Assembly (NCBI GenBank): GCA_002155105.1
Contig: MUZD01000002.1
Location: 1-64,000 of the forward strand
Reading direction: 5' to 3'
Origin: Sedimentibacter sp. SX930
Lineage (GTDB): Bacteria > Bacillota > Bacilli > Lactobacillales > Aerococcaceae
DNA length: 64,000 bases
Shown here: one piece after another, positions 59,637 through 64,000 of the stretch
Position numbering within the stretch: position 1 is the first letter of the stretch
Layout of the letters: every line of letters starts with the position of its first letter
Program-made: the position numbers and the translations under genes
Notes under the pieces: generated by a model
The model's database searches: none
The model's input: only the letters and a program-made list of their open reading frames with translations
Told to the model about the DNA's origin: nothing

Positions 59637-60395
59637 ATGGAAAAGATAGCATCGATGAAAAATCAAAAAGTAAAACAATGGAAAAAACTGCAGACCACCA
59701 AAGGCCGGAAAGAGGCGGGCGCTTATCTGATCGAGGGGACGCATCTTTTGAAAGAGGCCATCAAAGCAAACGCAAGCATCCAGGAAGTTTTGATGACTGA
59801 AGCTTTTCACCAACAGTCGGATCTGCCGCTTGGTGAGAGGGACATCATCATCGTTTCCCAGGAAATCCTGGCCAGCCTGGCCCAGACAGAAACGCCGCAA
59901 GGAGTCGTCGCGATCGTTCAGTTTCCTGAAGCCGCTCCGATTTTGGATTACAAGGGCAAATATATCCTTTTGGATCAGGTCCAGGATCCAGGGAATGTCG
60001 GCACCATCATCCGGACGGCGGATGCTGCCGGGTATGCCGGGGTGATTTTAGGGGAGGGATCGGTGGATCTCTACAATGATAAAGTGCTTCGTTCCATGCA
60101 AGGGAGCCACTTCCATCTGCCTGTATATCGTGGTGATCTGCAAGAGATGATACCTGAATTTAAGAAGAATGGTATCCCGGTCTACGGAACCGAACTGAAC
60201 GAAGCGGCTGTCGATTACCGGACCGTTTCCCCGACCGATGCGGTAGCGTTGGTGCTCGGTAACGAAGGGAATGGCGTTTCAGGAAAAATATTGGCATTAA
60301 CGGATCAGAATCTGTATATCCCGATCTTCGGCGAAGCGGAGTCTCTGAATGTTGCAGTCGCGGCAGGCATTCTGCTTTATCACTTCGTCGGCTGA
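59637..60395 (+). CDS. TrmH/SpoU family RNA methyltransferase
   Basis: The 252-residue protein has an N-terminal substrate-binding domain (ASMKNQKVKQWKKLQTTKGR...GAYLIEGTHLLKEA) and a SPOUT knot domain with the three motifs LLDQVQDPGNVGTIIRTADAAG, ALVLGNEGNGVS, and IPIFGEAESLNVAVAAGILLY. It should 2'-O-methylate rRNA or tRNA using SAM. ATG 59637 follows GAGGAG. TATAAT lies at 59601-59606 without a well-spaced -35. Confidence 0.92.
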   Translation: MEKIASMKNQKVKQWKKLQTTKGRKEAGAYLIEGTHLLKEAIKANASIQEVLMTEAFHQQSDLPLGERDIIIVSQEILASLAQTETPQGVVAIVQFPEAAPILDYKGKYILLDQVQDPGNVGTIIRTADAAGYAGVILGEGSVDLYNDKVLRSMQGSHFHLPVYRGDLQEMIPEFKKNGIPVYGTELNEAAVDYRTVSPTDAVALVLGNEGNGVSGKILALTDQNLYIPIFGEAESLNVAVAAGILLYHFVG

Positions 60396-60444
60396 AGAAA
60401 TGCATGAAAAAAACGCTATTTTTTCAATTAAACGTGAAAAAGTG

Positions 60445-60473
60445 TTGCCTTTGTGAAATTCCTATCCTATTAT
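60445..60473 (+). promoter_or_regulatory. promoter-like sequence without a clear gene
   Basis: TTGCCT, a 17-bp spacer, and TATTAT. The following 200 bp (to 60673) contain no gene I can support; only a 13-codon frame starts at 60484. Possibly a short untranslated RNA or an upstream promoter of the HxlR gene. Confidence 0.4.
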
Positions 60474-60673
60474 AGAAAACAGACATGAACTTTTGTATGC
60501 GAGCAAGCGGGCTGCCGAATTCCTAACCAACATCATTCGTGATTCTTTTCCTTTTCGGATGGAAGGAAGCGGCGGCCACAAGCATTTTTCTGAGGAAGTA
60601 CTTCAGGTAGTGCAGATTGTGGAGCGGGATGCTTATTTTTTGTAAACATTTTGTGACAAAAGGCACATTCCCT

Positions 60674-60702
60674 TTGACAGGGGAAATGAGGGTGTTTATA
60701 AT
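60674..60702 (+). promoter_or_regulatory. consensus promoter of the HxlR-family gene
   Basis: TTGACA, a 17-bp spacer, and TATAAT: a perfect consensus match, 20 bp before the start codon. Confidence 0.88.
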
Positions 60703-60722
60703 AGGTCAAAGAGGTGAAGGCT

Positions 60723-61046
60723 GTGAATGAAATGCTGGAAGTAAAAAAATGTATTTGTCCAAAGTTTGAAAAAACATTCTCTATTTTAGGGAAAAAATGG
60801 ACCGGCTTAATCATCGAAGTCTTGATGGACGGAGATAAACGATTCAAGGAATTGGCCGTGCAGATACCTAATGTCAGTGATCGAGTATTAGTGGAACGCT
60901 TAAAAGAGCTGGAAGATGAAAAAATTGTCGTAAGAACCGAAAATCCTGCGGCGGCAATCAAAGTGATGTATGGATTGTCCGAAAAAGGGAAAGCTTTGAA
61001 CAATGTGATGCTGGAAATCCAATCTTGGTCGGATGCTTGGGTCTAA
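60723..61046 (+). CDS. HxlR-family transcriptional regulator
   Basis: The 107-residue winged-helix protein shows KCICPKFEKTFSILGKKWTGLIIEVLMDGDKRFKELAVQI and the wing (VVRTENP...VMYGLSEKGKALNNVM). The N-terminal CIC pair fits redox- or electrophile-sensing members (YodB/HypR type). The GTG start follows AAAGAGGTG. A very strong promoter suggests autorepression. No divergent target gene is adjacent. Confidence 0.9.
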   Translation: MNEMLEVKKCICPKFEKTFSILGKKWTGLIIEVLMDGDKRFKELAVQIPNVSDRVLVERLKELEDEKIVVRTENPAAAIKVMYGLSEKGKALNNVMLEIQSWSDAWV

Positions 61047-61129
61047 TCCGAACTTGACGGATACGGCATTTCCGGTTAAACTGGCAAAGTAAGTCAAATG
61101 AATATGAAAAGCGTTGAAGGGAACCTTCA

Positions 61130-61347
61130 CGATCTGCAGCTTTTTTCAGGGAATAATGGCCATTGACTGCGAGCCTTTATAGAAGCCGATTGTGATTTTT
61201 CACTCCCCGAGCTGACTTTGGGATTTGCCCCGTGCAATGAATAAAGTTCCGGTTTATTACCGTTAAACAAATGAAGTGTCGTTGCTTGCAGCGAAACAAG
61301 GGTGGTACCACGAAAATCTCGTCCCTTACCAGGGATGGGATTTTTTT
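61130..61347 (+). promoter_or_regulatory. T-box leader of pheST
   Basis: The T-box sequence AGGGTGGTACCACG lies at 61299-61312. The terminator follows at 61317-61347 (GTCCCT / AGGGAT core with a T-run). Stem-I-like sequence is upstream; TTC at 61199-61201 is a possible Phe specifier (inference). Uncharged tRNA-Phe should relieve termination. Confidence 0.9.
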
Positions 61348-61374
61348 GCATTTTTTAAGAAAAGGGGACAGAAC

Positions 61375-62421
61375 ATGGAATTGAAAGCAAAATTACAAAC
61401 ATTACGCATAGATGCCTTACAGCAAGTAGAATCTGCAGAGGATCTGCAAGCATTGAATCAAGTCCGCATTTCCTACTTGGGGAAAAAAGGACCAATCACA
61501 GAGGCTTTGAGAGGGATGAAGGATTTAAGCCCTGAAGAGCGTCCCGTCATCGGAACGTTGGCGAACGAACTGCGCGACGACATCGAAGCCGCAATCCAAG
61601 CCAAAAAAGATGCGCTTGAAATCAAAAAAATGGAAGCCGAAATCGCGGCTGAAACGATTGATGTCACCTTGCCGGGCAAAAAAATCGCACAAGGCACGAC
61701 ACACGTCCTGACGCAAATCAATGAAGAAATCGAAGACCTGTTCCTCGGAATGGGATACAAAATCGTCGACGGACCGGAAGTCGAAGAAGACAGCTACAAC
61801 TTCGAAAAGATGAACTTGCCGAAAGATCATCCAGCCCGCGATATGCAGGACACTTTCTACATCACGGATGAGACCTTGCTGCGCACGCATACGTCGCCTG
61901 TCCAAGCGCGCACGATGGAAAAACATGACTTTTCCAAAGGACCATTGAAGATGATCAGCCCGGGGAAAGTCTACCGCCGCGACAGCGATGACGCGACCCA
62001 TTCACACCAATTCCACCAGATTGAAGGATTGGTCATCGGCGAGAACATCACTTTGGCTGATCTGAAAGGCACGCTTGCCGTCTTCGCCAAAAAATTGTTC
62101 GGAGAAGAACGTGAAATCCGTTTGCGTCCAAGCTACTTCCCATTCACTGAACCTTCTGTCGAAGTCGATGTCAGCTGCTTCAAATGCGGCGGTTCCGGCT
62201 GCAATGTCTGCAAACAGACCGGTTGGATCGAAATCCTGGGATCCGGCATTGTGCACCCGAACGTTCTGGAAATGTCGGGGATCGATTCCACGAAATATTC
62301 CGGTTTTGCTTTCGGGCTTGGGCAAGAGCGTGTAGCGATGTTGAAATATGGAGTGGATGATATCCGTCACTTCTATCAGAACGACATCCGATTCTTAAGT
62401 CAATTTGATGTAAAGGAGTAA
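61375..62421 (+). CDS. pheS: phenylalanyl-tRNA synthetase alpha subunit
   Basis: The 348-residue class II synthetase has an N-terminal coiled coil (1-about 85). Motif 2 includes [27 protein letters not shown], and motif 3 is [14 protein letters not shown]. Together with PheT it forms the alpha2-beta2 enzyme that charges tRNA-Phe. ATG 61375 follows AAAAGGGG. In an operon with pheT (4-bp gap), controlled by the T-box. Confidence 0.97.
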   Translation: MELKAKLQTLRIDALQQVESAEDLQALNQVRISYLGKKGPITEALRGMKDLSPEERPVIGTLANELRDDIEAAIQAKKDALEIKKMEAEIAAETIDVTLPGKKIAQGTTHVLTQINEEIEDLFLGMGYKIVDGPEVEEDSYNFEKMNLPKDHPARDMQDTFYITDETLLRTHTSPVQARTMEKHDFSKGPLKMISPGKVYRRDSDDATHSHQFHQIEGLVIGENITLADLKGTLAVFAKKLFGEEREIRLRPSYFPFTEPSVEVDVSCFKCGGSGCNVCKQTGWIEILGSGIVHPNVLEMSGIDSTKYSGFAFGLGQERVAMLKYGVDDIRHFYQNDIRFLSQFDVKE

Positions 62422-62425
62422 TGAA

Positions 62426-64000
62426 ATGAAAGTTTCCTATAAATGGTTAAAAGAGTATTTAGATCTATCCGATGTAACACCTGCAGAATTAGCTGAAAAA
62501 ATGTCCCGCACGGGTATCGAGGTGGACGACGTCGTCTATCCTGGCAAAGGTTTGTCCAAAATCGTTGTCGGCGAAACGTTGTCCGTGGTTGACCATCCTG
62601 ATTCGGACCATCTGCATGTCTGCCAAGTGAATATCGGGGCTGAGGAACCGATCCAGATCGTCTGCGGCGCGCCGAATGTGGCTGGCGGCCAAAAAGTCAT
62701 CGTGGCTTTGCATGGCGCACGGATCACCGGCAACGCAAAAATCAAAAAGGGCAAGATGCGCGGCCAAGAATCGAACGGAATGATCTGTTCGTTGGCTGAA
62801 TTGGGCTACTCTGAAAGTGTTGTTTCAAAAAAATATGCGGACGGGATTTTTGTCCTGCCTGCTGATGCTGTTCCCGGAACGGAAGTCGTTGAGTTGTTGG
62901 AACTGGATGATGCGATCCTGGACATCGACATCACACCGAACCGTGCCGATGCTTTAAGCATGCGCGGATCCGCCTATGAAGTCGCAGCCATCTACAACAA
63001 AGCATTGAAATTCCCGGAGGCTCCGGTCTCCGAAAAAACGGGTTCTGTTGCGGATTACATCAAAGTTGCCGTTGAGGACACGAACGATGCTCCTGCCTAC
63101 CATATCCAAGTGATCAAAGACGTAAAAATCGCGGAAAGTCCGCTTTGGTTGCAGAATAAACTGATGAACGGCGGTATCCGTCCGATCAACAACGTAGTCG
63201 ACATCACGAACTATATCCTGTTGGAATACGGCCAGCCATTGCATGCTTTCGATTATGATCAAATCGGTTCCAAGGAAATCATTGTCCGCCGTGCGAAAGC
63301 AAACGAAACGATGACTACTCTTGATGGAGTGGAAAGAACGCTCGACACAGATAACATCGTCATCACGAACGGCACTGCACCGATTGCATTGGCGGGTGTC
63401 ATGGGCGGTCTGGATTCAGAAATCACCGATGAAACCGTGACTGTCGCATTGGAAGCGGCTTTGTTCAATCCGGTTTTGATCCGTAAAACCGCAGGTAAAT
63501 TCAACTTGCGCAGCGAATCCAGTTCCCGTTTCGAAAAAGGCATCAACGTCGCGACAATCCGCACAGCCGGACAACATGCGGCTGAACTGATGCATGAGTT
63601 GGCTGGAGGCACTGTCGTTGCCGGTACAGCTTCCGTCGATACTGTGGAAGTGAAGGATACGGAAGTGGTCATCACTTTGGAAAAAATCAACCGTTCGTTA
63701 GGGACTGCCATTTCCAGCGACGAAGTGACCGCCATCTTCAAACAGTTGGGCTTTGCCTCGACGTTTGACGGCGAAACCTTCACTGTTGCTGTACCACCGA
63801 GAAGATGGGATATCTCCATCTATGCGGATATCCTGGAAGAAGTCGCACGCATCTACGGATACGACAACCTTCCGGAGACATTGCCGATCACACCGGCTTT
63901 GCCTACTGCATTGACGCCTAAACAACACACGATGCGCATAACCAGAAGATTCATGGAAGGCGCGGGACTGACCCAGAATATCAGTTATGTCTTGACTACC
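62426..64000 (+). CDS. pheT: phenylalanyl-tRNA synthetase beta subunit, C-terminus outside window
   Basis: 525 codons are present and the frame is still open at the window edge (the family has about 800 residues). Visible parts are the N-terminal tRNA-binding OB fold (about 40-150; [32 protein letters not shown]), the B3/4 editing domain (about 210-380; [26 protein letters not shown]), and B5 (about 400-475; [28 protein letters not shown] near its end). AAAGGAG lies before ATG 62426. Confidence 0.97.
   Translation, partial: MKVSYKWLKEYLDLSDVTPAELAEKMSRTGIEVDDVVYPGKGLSKIVVGETLSVVDHPDSDHLHVCQVNIGAEEPIQIVCGAPNVAGGQKVIVALHGARITGNAKIKKGKMRGQESNGMICSLAELGYSESVVSKKYADGIFVLPADAVPGTEVVELLELDDAILDIDITPNRADALSMRGSAYEVAAIYNKALKFPEAPVSEKTGSVADYIKVAVEDTNDAPAYHIQVIKDVKIAESPLWLQNKLMNGGIRPINNVVDITNYILLEYGQPLHAFDYDQIGSKEIIVRRAKANETMTTLDGVERTLDTDNIVITNGTAPIALAGVMGGLDSEITDETVTVALEAALFNPVLIRKTAGKFNLRSESSSRFEKGINVATIRTAGQHAAELMHELAGGTVVAGTASVDTVEVKDTEVVITLEKINRSLGTAISSDEVTAIFKQLGFASTFDGETFTVAVPPRRWDISIYADILEEVARIYGYDNLPETLPITPALPTALTPKQHTMRITRRFMEGAGLTQNISYVLTT

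Noticed and set aside
60533-61003. 156-codon minus-strand frame opposite the HxlR gene
   Set aside because: Shadow of the regulator gene and its promoter region.

Overview
The window looks like a chromosome segment of a low-to-mid GC lactic-acid-type Firmicute carrying one apparently complete integrated siphovirus. The SAM-III (SMK-box) riboswitch before metK, T-box leaders before leuS and pheST, a PepV dipeptidase and LysM-rich wall hydrolases point to Lactobacillales. My best guess is Carnobacteriaceae (Trichococcus-like), but that is inference from gene content, not a database match.

Host left part (1-16328): a tRNA cluster (Asp partial, Gly, Ile, Ser, Glu, initiator Met, then second copies of Ile and Glu), a membrane protein, metK with its SMK box, a YtqA/YhcC-type radical SAM protein, a large GH73 + M23 + nine-LysM wall hydrolase, T-box-controlled leuS, a LysM polysaccharide deacetylase, a MurJ/YtgP-type flippase, an RsuA-type pseudouridine synthase and pepV. 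Host right part (56891-64000): yqeY, a YjzC-like small protein, a coiled-coil M23 hydrolase of PcsB type, a TrmH-family RNA methylase, an HxlR regulator, and T-box-controlled pheS-pheT (pheT runs off the right edge).

Prophage (about 16305-56890, roughly 40.6 kb): a 24-bp direct repeat at the 3' end of pepV marks attL and attR. Integration keeps the last pepV codons but moves the original pepV terminator to the far side of the prophage. The order is integrase; lysogeny module with a HEPN-type protein, a lipoprotein and an S24 CI-like repressor; divergent control region with a duplicated 16-bp operator-like repeat; DUF739 Cro-like protein and antirepressor; many small early genes; replisome organizer, HNHc nuclease, SSB and DUF2303; MazG-like protein and DUF1492/ArpU-like regulator; HNH nuclease, XRE-type small-terminase candidate and large terminase; HK97-type head genes (portal, ClpP-like protease, capsid, connectors); major tail protein; glycosyltransferase; frameshifted tail chaperones; tape measure; Dit; Tal with a C-terminal S74-like chaperone; SGNH-hydrolase receptor-binding protein; holin; amidase; a right-end accessory cluster.

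Most interesting: (1) the major capsid and major tail proteins both end in a run of 6-7 threonines followed by Gly and a hydrophobic residue, and a DxD glycosyltransferase lies directly after the major tail gene. This suggests glycosylation of the threonine tails on the two most abundant virion proteins. (2) The prophage carries several scattered accessory genes that look like phage-exclusion or defence candidates: two HEPN proteins with Rx4H motifs, a DUF4393/Abi-alpha-like protein inserted in the tail module, a SEC-C + HExxH protein, and a lipoprotein beside the repressor. (3) A compact promoter-terminator unit encodes a candidate small RNA of about 65 nt with no visible toxin partner.
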